Positions 24,088 through 36,420 of a DNA stretch of 64,000 bases are shown here, piece by piece (position 1 is the first letter of the stretch; the number at the start of each line of letters is the position of its first letter). The position numbers and the translations under genes were made by a program. The notes beneath the pieces were generated by a model, which did no database searches, had not been told where the DNA came from, and saw only the letters and a list, made by a program, of their open reading frames with translations. Source of the stretch: Chrysemys picta bellii (Eukaryota; Chordata; Testudines; Emydidae); assembly GCF_011386835.1 (NCBI RefSeq), contig NC_088794.1, positions 67,652,434-67,716,433 on the forward strand, in the 5' to 3' direction.

Positions 24088-24573
24088 AAAGAAGAACAGG
24101 AGGACTTGTGGCACCTTAGAGACTAACAAATTTATTAGAGCATAAGCTTTCGTGGACTACAGCCCACTTCTTCGGATGCATATAGAATGGAACATATATT
24201 GAGGAGATATATATACACACATACAGAGAGCATAAATAGGTGGGAGTTGTCTTACCACCTCTGAGAGGCCAATTAATTAAGAGAAAAAAAACTTTTGAAG
24301 TGATAATCAAGCTAGTGATTATCACTTCAAAAGTTTTTTTTCTCTTAATTAATTGGCCTCTCAGAGGTGGTAAGACAACTCCCACCTATTTATGCTCTCT
24401 GTATGTGTGTATATATATCTCCTCAATATATGTTCCATTCTATATGCATCCGAAGAAGTGGGCTGTAGTCCACGAAAGCTTATGCTCTAATAAATTTGTT
24501 AGTCTCTAAGGTGCCACAAGTCCTCCTGTTCTTCTTTTTGCGGATACAGACTAACACGGCTGCTACTCTGAAA
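24088..24573. mobile_element. Palindromic Penelope-like insertion with 11-bp target duplication
   Basis: Two 222-bp arms, 24088-24309 and 24316-24537, are inverted copies separated by 6 bp. The plus-strand copy continues to 24573 with ACAGACTAACACGGCTGC-type tail sequence that the left copy lacks. The insertion is flanked by a perfect 11-bp duplication TCTTTCTACAT at 24077-24087 and 24574-24584, which marks the whole as one insertion event. Each arm has the tail of a Penelope-like element, including a hammerhead-like segment (24139-24180 and 24445-24487). No coding region remains; the identical open frames on the two strands are a product of the symmetry. Confidence 0.85.
24445..24487 (+). 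ncRNA. Hammerhead-like relic in Penelope-like tail, right arm
   Basis: Layout: CCGAAGA (24450-24456) where CTGANGA is expected, an A, a hairpin GTGGGCTGTAGTCCAC, GAAA (24474-24477), then the short stem GC-TTAT-GC and TC at the expected cleavage position. The U at core position 4 is changed to C, so activity is unlikely. The same lesion is present in the mirrored arm at 24139-24180. Penelope-like elements are known to carry hammerhead motifs. Confidence 0.5.
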
Positions 24574-24584
24574 TCTTTCTACAT

Positions 24585-26880
24585 GGAAGCCATCTACAGA
24601 GGAATTCCTATTTACCTGAACAGGAAGGTGGATGTGGAATTTACTGGGATAAATAGATAAAAGAGGGACTTGTCTATGCAAATAATGTAAATCAGAGAAT
24701 ATAATCCAATTTTCGATAATGGAGAGCTTGGATGATTCTCAGTGGTTGCCAGTGTTGCGATTTTATTGTGAACTTGCAATATCTGGTGTTTTTCATAAAG
24801 CCCAGCTCCTGGAGTCAAGCGGTTACATGAGAATCTCAGCTTTCATTTTTTTAAAATGGTAAGTTTCTAGCCCTCAGAGTTACAGAGAAAAGCTTGAAAA
24901 CGTGACCTGAGTGCACCTTAAAAGCTCAGAAACAAAAAGAAAGAACCCAGAAATTATCATTTAAAAAATCGTCATGATTTTTGAACATGTGGGGTTGGCA
25001 ATATTGGGTTCTATTTAATTGTTGCAGATTTAACATGAATCCTTCCTGTTCCTTTAGTCTTGCTTGTAGTGCACAGAGGATACTGTTTCTGTGACCTGTG
25101 GATTAGTCATCCTGTTGCATGTTGAATATTTTATTGGCACTTAGATGTGGCTAATGCTTTGGTGTATCTGTGGCTGAGGTGTGTAGATTACGTGAACTGT
25201 ATGTGACAAACCCAACATGAAACTAGTGAATTTGATCTTTTCATTATAATGAAGCCCAACATCTGGATTTTTTATGTCATGTCTGTTTATAACCATTGAG
25301 GCTGGGAAAACACTTCTTTCCTGTGAGGAATGGAGGCCTTAGGCACCCTGTGTCTGGTATATTGCCACCCTGTCTGAACGTTAATTTTGGTCTTTAGTTT
25401 AAACAAATCTGGGCTATGAGGATGGGGCCTCTAGTCATCTATTTAATACTCGTGTGCTGACCTAAAACATAAATGAACACCATTGCTCTGAATCCTTGAG
25501 CAGCATGGGGTTGAAGGAAGCCAGGTTCAACTAAACAACAAGAAGAAATATAAACACAAAAGCAAAGTGAAAGAAAATTCCTGACCGAGGCATGCAACAA
25601 AATTCAGAGACACAGGTTAAAGGACCTGGAGTAGCCATTTCAGGCAGGCTGTAGGAGAAGACTAGTCTGCAGAATAGTCATGTCATTAGTGCCAAGTTAA
25701 TGGTTTTCTTCTGTAGCAGAATTTGGGCTTTACATCTAGTGCTGAGCATGAAATGCAGTGCTAGCATGAATTATAGTGTTAGAGGTCCACCCGTAGTCCC
25801 TTTCAACACAAGTCCTTGTTGCCTATTTCTTGTCCATGTGAAAACTAAGGATTGCATGGTGCAATTTGAAAAGAATATTGTGTAACCATAGTATTCTAGA
25901 CCCTGATGCTCAGCTACAATCATACTTAGGTTTATTTACATTTTGCACTGATCTGTGTACTTGCAGTATATTATTCTGCAACTAGATAACTGTGGTATGT
26001 TCTATTCCAGACAGTGTGCAGTTCCTGGTAGACTGTGTGTGGCTCTTGGTAAAAAGAGAAGACAAAACTGAAACAAAAGTTGTGTGGAAGCCTATTTGTT
26101 TATTACAATAAATAATGCCAACCCCAAGCATTCAAAAATCAGGAATCAGGCTTCAAAAAAACATTGGCTTAAAAATCATGATTATTATTATTATTTTTTG
26201 CCTTCTGGTTTTTGAGTCACTATGATGTATTTGGATCATAGTTTTCAAGCTTTTCTCTATAACTAAGAGAGTGAGAGAAAATGTGCTGAGATTCTCACCT
26301 AATGAAATGCCTCCAGAAGCTAGGACTTTAAGAAAACCATCAAATGTCTCAAGATGAACAAGAAAATCATGAGAGTAGGCAACATGGTTGTTATGTATAT
26401 TTTGTCACTGTTTCCTCCTAATAAATGCCTCCTGTTTAGGGATGACTGTGATTCCAGATGGCACCCACCACCTACACTAATGTTGCATTTCTAACAGAAA
26501 TTTGGTACACTTTGAATCTGCTATAAGAAATTGCACTGTATTTGGTGAAAATATGAGGCAGTAGTTGCTAGTTCTTGATGAAGATTTTGTAAAATGTATC
26601 CCATTATTCAGACAAAGTGAAAGCAAAAGTCTAATATTGTCATTTCATTTAGATTGGGTTATTGTGCTACACATTTCTCATCTTTTCAATCTGAGAAAAC
26701 ATGGCTAGAAATGTCATTGAGTAAGAAAATGGCTTTAGATTTGTTCCTCTTAAAAACATATTGTAGTTGGCACCAAGTGTTCGTGAGAGAGTGATAACAT
26801 GCCTGGGAATAGACTCCCAATAATCTACTATTGTTATTGCTTTCTTGCTTTGGTTTAACTCTTCTAGTGTCTGTAGATAT
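24585..26880. other. Intergenic stretch, no gene seen
   Basis: AT-rich. A TTATTATTATT microsatellite patch lies near 26180. No repeat boundary recognised. Confidence 0.45.
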
Positions 26881-26884
26881 TTAG

Positions 26885-27010
26885 TTGTTTGCAGTGTTGT
26901 TTTAGCTGTTTGGTCCAGGATATGAAAGAGACAAGGTAGATGAGGTAACTTCTGTTGGTGGAAAGGACAAGTTTTCAAACTATATGGAACTCTGCTCCAG
27001 TCTAGAGAAG
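26885..27010 (-). mobile_element. Penelope-like tail fragment, highly decayed
   Basis: Contains GTTTGGTCCAGGATATGAAAG, GACAAGGTAGATGAGGTAAC and GTTGGTGGAAAGGACAAG, in the same order as the better-preserved tail at 6260-6545. It includes the edge of a degraded hammerhead-like hairpin near 26970-27000. Confidence 0.45.
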
Positions 27011-29638
27011 GTAACGTGAGTGTTTTGTTTGATCCTTTTCAAAGATTTCTGTCAGTGCATGATCAGGAAAGAGGTGATATTGTGGATAAAATTGATAGCT
27101 TTTTGCTAATGAGTGTGAAGAAGTGAATATATTGTATATTTTGGAGCTGATTTATATCAATATTGTCTTGTAAAGTGTTTCCAAAACATATGAGTCAATT
27201 GAAAATAAAAATGAAAACATGTAATAGGAAAATGAAGGCTCCAAACTTATTTATTCCTCATACAATTGGTTTGGACTGAAGGTGATGGTGGGATTTCCCT
27301 TTATGTGGTGAAGCCTATTCCTTTCTAAAATCTTCTGTCTGTGGTGATGTTTATCTCTGCCTCCTGACTATACTTTGAAGAGCAAATGTTTTGCATTTAA
27401 AATGCACCAGTTTGCATGCCTTCCAGAACTTCTCCAGGGGAGCTCACCTCTAACCCCCCTCCCTATGTCTTCATTTGCCTCCCAACTCTACTAAACCTAG
27501 TGACTAAGGCTCAGATAGTGACCCTGGCTGTTTTACCACACATCAGAGCAGGGCAGGGTTGCGTATAAGGAACACACTTAGCCCACACAGAGGAGTATCT
27601 GTGTGGTATCTAGCCTTGGATTCATGAATTTGCAGTAGTTGTGTTTCAACAGGTTGAAATATCTTATTTATACATTGTTTGATGTGAGTCATCAGTGTGC
27701 TAAGCGTGGTACAAAACAGAGTGGCCCTGGCCAAGAGAATTCATAGTCTAGATTGATCCAGACAGTCCAAACAAACAATTTAATAGATATCTATAACATA
27801 TGAAAACCATACATGAAATTGGACAGTCATGCGGTATTTTTTAAACTATGTTCAATATTGGAGGGTGGCATCACTGACATAGGTCAAATATCTGCACAGT
27901 ACACTCTGAACCTACCAGAGCAATAAGGCAAACACTGCAATTTTGCATGTGTGTTTCTTTTCATCACCAGCACAAAGATGGATCTTGTTGATTTAACCTA
28001 ACTCTACATGAACAGCAGGGGAGCTAAAAGGCTCACTGCCTAATTAGAGTCCCAGATGTTAGATTTTCAGTGGTAAAAATATTTTATTGAATGCTGAAAG
28101 AACTTGAACTGTTGCTGAAAGAAAGGGGAGTTGATCTCAATGTCCTTTGTTTCCATTGCAGTTCTGAATATTGGTGCTAGGATACAGTACTGTACAAAAC
28201 AGTTCATCTGCACATTTTAAAGAGGTACCACAAATTAAAAGCAGATGAGTTCAGTAGCTGGCAAGGAAGCCTGCTTTGTTTTCCAAATTTAAATCAGATT
28301 GAATGTTATATATGGAAATATAATCTGTATAATGCCTATGTAAATGTCTAATCTCATATCTGAAAATTTTACTTTTATAGCCAAAGACCAAGTATACAGA
28401 CTCAAACTTGGGCATATGAGTGCAAGTCCTTAAATCCACTTTGGGACTTGACCTGTTTTTTAAGATGTTGAAAACTGGCAGCTCCCATCAACTTGAATTG
28501 TAGGGACTCACCACTTCTGAAAGTGAGTACGACACTTTTATTCAGGAGCCTAGATATGGAACTAGGTGTCTAATTTTAGGTTCCCAACTATCTCAGGTTG
28601 GGGCCCCAACATTAATGGAAACTTTTGAAAATTTGCACCGAAGTGCCTGGCCCACGGTCATACAGCAACTAAATGGAAGAACCAGAAATAGAACCCAGAA
28701 CAGGAGTCCTGACTCCTGATACTCAGTGCCACGAGACTAGACAATCGCTCCTCCACTACTGAACATATATAAAGAGCGATAGGTACCATCGCCTCTTTCT
28801 CACCATTTACTGTATAAAACTTGGGGAGGGGGCGGGGGGAGATGTTTTAACTTCCACGGAGTGATTAGGTTTCTCCGACTCAATCTCTGCACAAGGAACA
28901 AAGACAGACTTGTTGAGAACAAATTCTGTTACTGAGGCAGTAGGATGCAGGTAAGGGAGGGCCAGGAGACTTTTGCTCCTTCTCTGCATTTTATGAGAAC
29001 CAGATGCTCTGCAGCAGCCTCTCTTAGTGGGGCTATTTGTTGTAGGTTTCCCACTAGGGCTCCATTCTTGAGAAGTTTAATAACAAACTACAGAAAAAAA
29101 CCCAGCTGATTTTGGTCAGAATAGACAGCTGACTCTGCCAACCCACATGAAATATGGGCATGTCAATCAGGCAGGCAGATCTAGCTTTAAAAAGGAGCTT
29201 ACTAAAAATTGCTAATGCCACTGGCATACACATGAGCTATTATGATCCCAGATTATTTTTAATAGTCTCTTAAGGTACCTGTTTATTTCCTGAAGCATAG
29301 TTAACAAAAGAAAAGATTGACAAGATGCTGCAAGGGTACTCAGCAGGATCAGCAAGTATCAATCATTGTTAAACACTAATTTCCATCCTGGTAGGGACAG
29401 TATGTGATGGGAAAGAGCATGATGAGCTATTTTAAACATAGAGGGGCACATTCTGGTCCTTGCTAAGGCTGCTTTGCACCACTCTGGTGTACATTATATC
29501 TTGCAGTACAGGACACTGCTGTAGCCAAAGATACCATGGGTGCTCTTAAGTGGAAAATCTGTAATGTGTATCATGCTGGGGGCGTAAAGAGGAACTTCAC
29601 CATTGTCTGAGGGCTATTCCAGCACCAGAAAGGACTGA
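27011..29638. other. Intergenic stretch with faint SINE fragments
   Basis: No gene. A fragment at about 27690-27745 (GTGTGCTAAGCGTGGTACAA onward) and another at 28640-28735 (CATACAGCAACTAAATGG, then AGGAGTCCTGACTCCTGA) have MIR-type wording. Ends are not resolvable. Confidence 0.4.
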
Positions 29639-29800
29639 CAATGAGGAGTCCTTGTGGCACCTGAAGACTAACTAATTTATTTGGGCATAAGCTTTCGTGG
29701 GCTAGAACCCACTTCATCAGTGGGGTGAGGTCAGGAAGTGAAACATTTTCAGAACCACCCCTGTTTCTGTGACTGACCCAAACTATACCTTGAGACACAT
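29639..29800 (-). mobile_element. Penelope-like tail with nearly complete hammerhead-like core
   Basis: On the minus strand this reads from the element interior (29800) through a hammerhead-like core (29720-29683) into the tail CAGGTGCCACAAGGACTCC-type sequence near 29640-29660. The tail is the same family as the palindromic insertion at 24 kb, but here it is a single copy. Boundaries are approximate. Confidence 0.7.
29683..29720 (-). ncRNA. Hammerhead ribozyme-like motif
   Basis: On the minus strand: CTGATGA (29720-29714), an unpaired A, a hairpin GTGGGTTCTAGCCCAC (29712-29697) with a 5-bp stem plus a GU pair, GAAA (29696-29693), then GC-TTAT-GC and CC. Both conserved core boxes and stem II are intact. 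Two weak points: position 16.1 is C (29684) where U is expected to pair with the last A of GAAA, and stem I pairing is not evident. Activity is therefore doubtful. Confidence 0.55.
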
Positions 29801-31893
29801 TGAGTTGAAGCTGTTCCTAGAGACAAGAGGGATACTGGATACAGGTACACTAAAAGATTTGGCTGAAATTAGAAATAAGGAAATCTTTAAATCTTGTGCA
29901 GGTGACAATGAGAAGTTCTGAAATCAGAGGCTTTAGTTCACTCTAGTTAGTTTGAATGAAGCTATAGACTACCTACAATTGGTAAGAATTAAGTAGCTAT
30001 TTTATTACATGGAAAATAATAGTTATAAAAATATATGACAGGGTATAGGGGGATTACTTGATGCCCAGTGAACAAAAGGTTAATATCATCTCCACTTACT
30101 TTTTCTGTTTGTACTGTACAAGTACTTAGGGGAAGGGCTCAAATAGGTTGGGGCTGGGAGAGAATAAGCTTTTGGGAAGATCAGGCTCCACACACACGTT
30201 CATAGGATTGGGCAGACCCCCAAGCTGCAGGCTATCTCCTTTGTCTTTTGATCATATTAAATCATTTCACTTTCATGTTATAGTCACAGACCCTAAAGGA
30301 AGAGACCTTGTACCTGCCTCTGTGTTTTTTCTTGCTGCTGAGTCATTCCTCTCTTTTACAGAGTCATGTTGAATGCATTAGGAGCACCGTGAATAGGAGA
30401 GTTTGCCATAAGGTACAAAGAATTGCTTGAAAGCCTAGAAGAGAGAAATCATCCCCTTAATATTTTTCTGTCATACAGCTTATTTGTGCTAAGAGGTAGA
30501 AAAGCACTCCGCTTTTCAGACTGAACCAGGCTGTTGGCTGTGAGTTTTGACCATAAATCTTCAGGGGTTTTGCCCAAAAGACAGAAGAAAAGTATGAAAA
30601 TTACTGAATGGTGAGGCCAGAAAGTAAAAATAAAACAAAGCAAATGTATATTTATAATGAAAGCTTAATCAGTACAGCCCTGATCCAAAGCCCATTCAAA
30701 TCAATGGGAATCCTGTCCTTGACTTCAGTGGGTTTTGGATTAGGCTCTCAAAGCACAATTATCTGACAAAACCATAGTAATACGTGGGATTCTTTCACTT
30801 CCACACATGAGACCTGTGGAGCCTGTAATCAAACTTGAGGCCTGCAGTTCAATTTGAAAGGTTTCTTGTGCTAGGCTATTCTGGTCAGGTGGTTGCTCTG
30901 ACTCTCATCTAGTAATTTGACTTAAGGCTGCTGGTCACCCTCAACACCCAGCAGTGGAAGGAAATAGTACTTTGAAGTAAAATTCCAAGCCAAAGAAAGC
31001 TATTATATGCTGTAGAGAAGAACTGTATACATTCCTGTCGCCCTTTAGCTGCACTGCCCTATATACAGTGCAACCATTTTTACTCCTGCACCTATTAGTG
31101 TTTTTTTGACCCTTCTTCCTTTTTTTTTTTTTTTTTCTCCCTTTTAACTTTAGTGTTCTTTCTTGGGTTGATTTTCATTTACACTAAGGCCCCTTTATAC
31201 AGCCCTGGCAGTGTAAAGGGGCCTCCATGTTAAGGCCCCTTTATACTGTCTGAGTGATGTAAAGGACCTTAGTGTAAAAGGGAATCTGGCCCTTTGTGTG
31301 TAATTTACAAGTGACCCATTACCTACAGAGCAAAAGGGTGTGGATGGAATGTTGGGGGCCAGATCTACATGTGCTGGTGCAATGGGGTTTCAGTCGCACT
31401 TTCCTGAATCAGTGTGGCCTGCAGTGCTGCACAGGGGAATTGCCCTCTCACTTCCTCGGGAATGGCAGATTGGGTTTCTACAGGTGGCATCTTAGGACTG
31501 AGCACCTTGCCAACAGAGGCTGCAGGGAAGATGCACTTAGTTTGTCTCCTGGCTGCTCTAGTCATATCTTCTCTCCTGTCAACACCACTCACTTCAGAGA
31601 CCCATGCTCAGCTGCAGACTGGCTGGTAGCAGAGATGTTGTGAGCACCTTTGGAAGTCTTTCAACCATTGACTTTTCAAATCTGCCAGAGTCTGCCAGCT
31701 TCTGCTGATTCAAATTTGCCCAGTTGTGTGTTGGGTGAAGAGAACACTTTCCATAGTTTGATTTTTGTATCTAACTCTTAAGAAATTAATATATAATGAA
31801 GCAAATCCTATATAAGGAGTGAAATCACAATGCCTATAAAGAAAATAGTAAAACTCTCATTGACTTCAGTTGGGTCAAAATTTCATCTTAAGT
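29801..31893. other. Intergenic stretch with old repeats and a T-homopolymer
   Basis: No gene. Motifs CAAATCAATGGGAATCCTGT (30698) and repeated TAAGGCCCCTTTATAC blocks in both orientations at 31180-31285 belong to old amniote repeats. A T-run occurs at about 31118-31137. Confidence 0.45.
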
Positions 31894-31901
31894 GTTTGGT
31901 G

Positions 31902-32583
31902 CAGAGGTGGGCAAACTACAGCCCGTGGGCCACAGCTGGCCTGTGGGACTGTCCTGCCCGGCCCCTGAGCTCCTGGCGGGGCAGCTAGCCCCCAGTCCCT
32001 CCCCTGCTGTCCCCCCTCCCCTGCTGTCCCCCCTCCCCTGCAGCCACGCAGGCAGCACTCTGGGCGACAGGGCTGCAGCGCGGCAGCATGTCTGGCTCCA
32101 GCCGGGAGGAGCGGCTCCAGATGTGCTGCTCTGAGCGGCATGGTAAGGGGGCTGGGGCTGGGGGGTTGGATATGGGGCAGGGGGTCCTGGGGGGTAGTCA
32201 GGAGACAGAAAGAAGGGGGTGATTGGATGGGGCAGAGGTTTGGGGGGGCAGGGGATGAAGAACAGGGGGGATTGGATAGGGAGTGGGTTCCCGGACGGGC
32301 CTGTCGGGGCGGGGGTGTGGATAGGGGTTGGGGCAGTCAGGGGACAGGGAGTGGGGGGTTGGATAGGGGGTGGGGTCCCGGGGGGCGGTCAGGGGACAAG
32401 GAGCGGAGGGGGGGTTATATGGGAGGGGGGATTCTGAAGGGGATAGTCAGGGGGTGGAAAGTGGGAGGGGGTGGATAGGGGGCAGGGGCCAGGCTGTCTG
32501 GGGGGCACAGCCTTCCCTATCCGGCCCTCCATACACTTTCGTACCCTGATGTGGCCCTCAAGCCAAAAAGTTTGCCCACTCTG
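31902..32583. mobile_element. Non-autonomous hAT-type element (family D) with G-rich core
   Basis: Ends CAGAGGTGGGCAAACT and AGTTTGCCCACTCTG are inverted repeats of about 15 bp. The flanks are GTTTGGTG (31894-31901) and GTTTAGTG (32584-32591), an 8-bp duplication with one mismatch. The core at 32145-32500 is a degenerate minisatellite of GGGGGTTGGATAGGG-type units, with long G-runs on the plus strand. Open frames in it are low-complexity artefacts. Confidence 0.9.
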
Positions 32584-32628
32584 GTTTAGTGTAAAGGAAA
32601 GCTGTTGATTGTGTTCATACCCAGTAAT

Positions 32629-33542
32629 CAGGGCCAGTGCAAAGATGTTTTGTGCCCTAGGCGAAACTTCTACCTTGTGCCCTTCCACCTCCCCGAGCCC
32701 TGCAGCAGCTCCCCGCCCCCCCTGCCCTGAGGCGCCCCCCCCCCGCGGCAGCTCCCCACCCCCCCCTCCAACCTGAGGTGCCCCCCCCCAGTGGCAGCTC
32801 CCCACCCCCCCCCGGCCCGGGAAGCTGTGCGGCAGCTCCCCACCCAAGCTCACCTCTGCGCCGTCCCCTCCCTGAGCCCCACGGCAGCTCTCCACCCCCC
32901 TCCCTGCCCTGAGGCACCTCCCCCATGGCAGCTTCCCCCCCCCCGACCTGAGGCGCCTCTCCCGTGGCAGCTCCGCCCCCCCCCCCGCCCGGGGAGCCAT
33001 GCGGCAGCTCTCCACCCCAGCTCACCTCTGCTCTGCCCCCTGCTTGAGCCCTGCGGCAGGTCCCCACCCGCCCTGAGGCACCCCCCCCCCGCGGCAGCTC
33101 CCCACCCCCCCCCTGAGGCGCCTCTCCCATGACGGCTCCTCCCATCCGAGGAGCTGTGCAGCAGCTCCCCACCCCAGCTCACCTCTGCTCCGCCTCCTCC
33201 CCGAGCATGCCGTCGCTGCTCCACTTCTCCCACCTCCCAGGCTTGCGGTGCCAATCAGCTGTTTAGCGCCACAAGCCTGGGAGGGAGAGAAGCAGAGCCA
33301 GGCGGCATGTTCAGGGGAGGAGGCGAGGTGAGCTGGGGCTGGGAGTTCCCCTGCGTGTGCCACCCCCCCTTACTTGCTGCAGGCGGCCCTTCCCGCACCC
33401 CCTGCCCCAGCTCCCTCTGCCTAAATGCTGATGATGACCGGGGGCGGCTGATGATCTGGCCGCCGCCGAAGAAAATGCCACCCCCCAAATGCTGGCGCTG
33501 TAGGTGACCGCCTAGGTCTCCTAATAGGTTGCACTGGCCCTG
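32629..33542 (+). mobile_element. Non-autonomous hAT-type element (family C), C-rich expanded core
   Basis: Ends CAGGGCCAGTGCAA and TTGCACTGGCCCTG are perfect 14-bp inverted repeats. The 8-bp flanks are CCAGTAAT (32621-32628) and CCAGTATT (33543-33550), one mismatch. At 914 bp it is longer than its relative at 11770-12293. The difference lies in a degenerate tandem array at about 32690-33180 built from GGCAGCTCCCCACCCC and CCTGAGGCGCC-type units. A palindrome near 33238-33290 (CAGGCTTGCGGTGCC facing CACAAGCCTGG) matches the one in the relative. Confidence 0.9.
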
Positions 33543-33550
33543 CCAGTATT

Positions 33551-36420
33551 GTTAGTCTGTAGTAACATTTATGAGCCTTATTATTGATCTAATACATAGC
33601 CTGATTCCCTGTTTCCAAAAAAATAGCCATGATCATTGTTTTGATACATTGTCATTCTTTTGTTGGCTAAAATTGTTGATTTTGTCAACAACATTCCTTC
33701 TTACTGTATCCTCATTGTTTCACGTCAGTAAGCTTTCTAATAGCTTTATCATTTGCATGCTGTAATGAAGGCTACAGTGATCTTTGCCAATAACAATAAT
33801 ATCATTTTCCTGCTTAGCCCACTGGAAGCAAATTGACACATCTGGCCTGATATATTCACCTGCCTCCCATCTGGAGGATCAGACCCTTAATCAATAAGAG
33901 TTTTCCCAAGTAAGGATTAGGTCCACAGCATTGAGCACAGCTGAGGGCATACCTGCAGAAGGCATTTCTTGCTGGAACTGGGTTGCTTATGTGGGTTTAA
34001 ATGAGTCAGCTAGAGTCAGGCTGGTCCAAATAACTCAATTTTTCAAAGATAGTCAGAGTTGCAAGTCAGTCAGTACACCTTCCTTTCTGAAGCAAAAATG
34101 TGAGAGAAGAAGCAGGGGATGAGTGGAACCATTAAACATGCCTGCCATACTGCTGAAGAGGTTTGCTTTTTGACCATATTAGTTAATAAAGTTCAACTGT
34201 GACCCTGTTTAAGTTTATTCCAAAAGGTGATGTCATTTCTGGCATCTAAAGCAAGTCCCTGCAGTTTTAAAATCATGACTCTATAAACTGGGTTCTTCTA
34301 CATTACAAATAAACTATTAGTATGCCCCATTTAAGAAATGAATATAGGCTGTTCTGCTTCAACCCATATGTACAGTTCAGAAGGTCAGGCATTACCGCAG
34401 TATCTCTCCTGTTATTTTAGGGCTCCCATGTGTTATGGTTGGCCCTGATGACATGGCATTTGGTTTCAGTTATTTTTTCATGGCTTTGGCTTTTAAGAAT
34501 AGAAAGACACATTTCAAGTAAAATCCAACAAGTTGTAAAGTTCACAAAGATGGAGGACTGTGATCAGTTTTAGACAAAGCATGTAGAAGGAGACAAACGT
34601 CTTATTTTATTTTAAGGACTGTGGCTATTTAACCTAAATATAATAAATCTAAGTTATGTAGGGGGGGAAAAGAAACAGAAAACACAGCCCAGCTAGTGTT
34701 GTAGTAACCCTGCATTTTCTTAAGTGGAGCCAGTTGTTTCTATATGACATCAAATTTCATAGTGGCCAGGATTCAAAACAGAGGCAGGAGTGGGGGAACA
34801 CAGTGCTCTTTGTTGAAGCAAAGTCCAATAATTAGTTTGATAAATAAATACAAGGAGTGTGAAAGGGAGTCCCTGTTGGTGAAAATGCTGACCCTTCAAG
34901 CCCCAGTTATAGCTCATCATTCAAAATGGTGTTTGTCTTGCTGCCGGGGTAGTTGTTATGAAATAGTTTATAACCCCTCTAGGTAAAATCTGTACAACAA
35001 ATCTAGAATAACTCCATGTAAAAGGTGATTAAGATCATGGTTCCAGATAAGAGGGATACAGTAAAGATACCAAGCAGGACTAAATTTCAGCAACATATAT
35101 GGTGGTTTAAATTCACAAGTCCTACTAATATTAAAGGGAGCTCTGTGTCTGTTGTCTGTACATTGCAAATTTTCAGAAGAGCTGACCTGACATTTAGGAA
35201 CCTAAACAAAGTGGTCAGATTTTCAAAACACAGTTGCTGGGGACTTTTGAAAATATGGCCATTTCATTTAGATGTCTACATGGAAGCTGAATTTTAGCAT
35301 AAAGGATGTATGTTTTATGTAGCTGTGAATTGGTACATAATCTAGCAGCTAATCTCTCCTTGAAACACAGGAGATGAGTGGGAGGCCACATGGCATGACT
35401 GATTTAGGTCAACGTACAATGCAATTTATTACTTTAAACCCCACAGTTCTACAGCCTCCTGTAAGCAATTGGATGTGATGCCCTGAAAGAAAGACCATGC
35501 TAATGAGTAGAACAGGGGAGTGATTTAATCTCTTCATGCTCCACTAACAGACTAGTGTCTACAGAAGTTCTAAAGTCTGATTGTGCAAATCCATCCCCCT
35601 CACATGAATATGGCTAATAACTGATGAAAGGCTGAAGAATTTTCATAGACGCTACAGAAGATGATGGGAAGGAGAGCCTTTCACCAATGTACTGCACATC
35701 CCACAGTCACAGAAAGCTGATTGTGGGAAATAGACCTCATGATCCTAATAACGCTACAGGTTTCTGAAGAAGATTTATCTATCCCACATACATTCATCCC
35801 ACATACATTCATTCCATCGCTTGGCCTCAAACTTGCTAGATCAGCAATACGGTTGAGCAGGATTTAGCTCAGTTGCCCAGGGAAAGCGCAGTTTAGACAA
35901 AATAATAAATTAATCTACTGTAATAACTCTGGCTTTTCTCAGCAAAACATCAGGCTGAAATAAGAGATTAAATAAAAGGTGCTGGGACTTCTATGCACAA
36001 AGAGAGAGAGAACTTCTACTTTCCACTGGTATTAAGAACAACTTGGACATGCTTGTTATCATCATATGGACAAAACACATTGGATTTGAGTCTAAGTAAG
36101 GGGTGAAGACCTGGTCAAGGCTCTCTTGTGGTTTCAGGAAAAGAGATTTTCTCCTTTAACTATCTGTGGAGGGTCACAAGCGTCATGGATAGAACATGAA
36201 GCTCCCAGTAATCTGTGGAAAATTGGTGATGGTTCCCTGCGCATTAGAGAATACAGTTAAAAGTTGACCTTCCTGTTTTTAAAAATCCTCATGGATGTCC
36301 TCCAACTGACCTCGTGGAACTTGTCTCTCTACTCCTTTCACCAGACTTTTCACTGTCTCTTCACTCAGATCTGGGCTGCTCTAGAAATCTGCATCAATAT
36401 AGCTATGTCATTAGAGGGCA
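33551..36420. other. Intergenic stretch, nothing recognised
   Basis: AT-rich sequence with short open frames and no repeat ends that I can define. Confidence 0.45.

Noticed and set aside
24116..24509. Two near-identical 89-codon open frames on opposite strands as a duplicated small gene
   Set aside because: They are the two arms of one palindrome; identity on both strands is a consequence of symmetry.
31296..31643. A 115-codon open frame with Cys/Trp-rich translation
   Set aside because: Overlaps open frames on the other strand, has no domain and no splice context; likely chance.
32389..33254. Long overlapping open frames on the minus strand (up to 208 codons) rich in Gly, Arg and Ala
   Set aside because: They lie wholly inside the tandem array and flanks of a hAT-type element with defined ends; the open frames follow from GC-rich repeats lacking stop codons.
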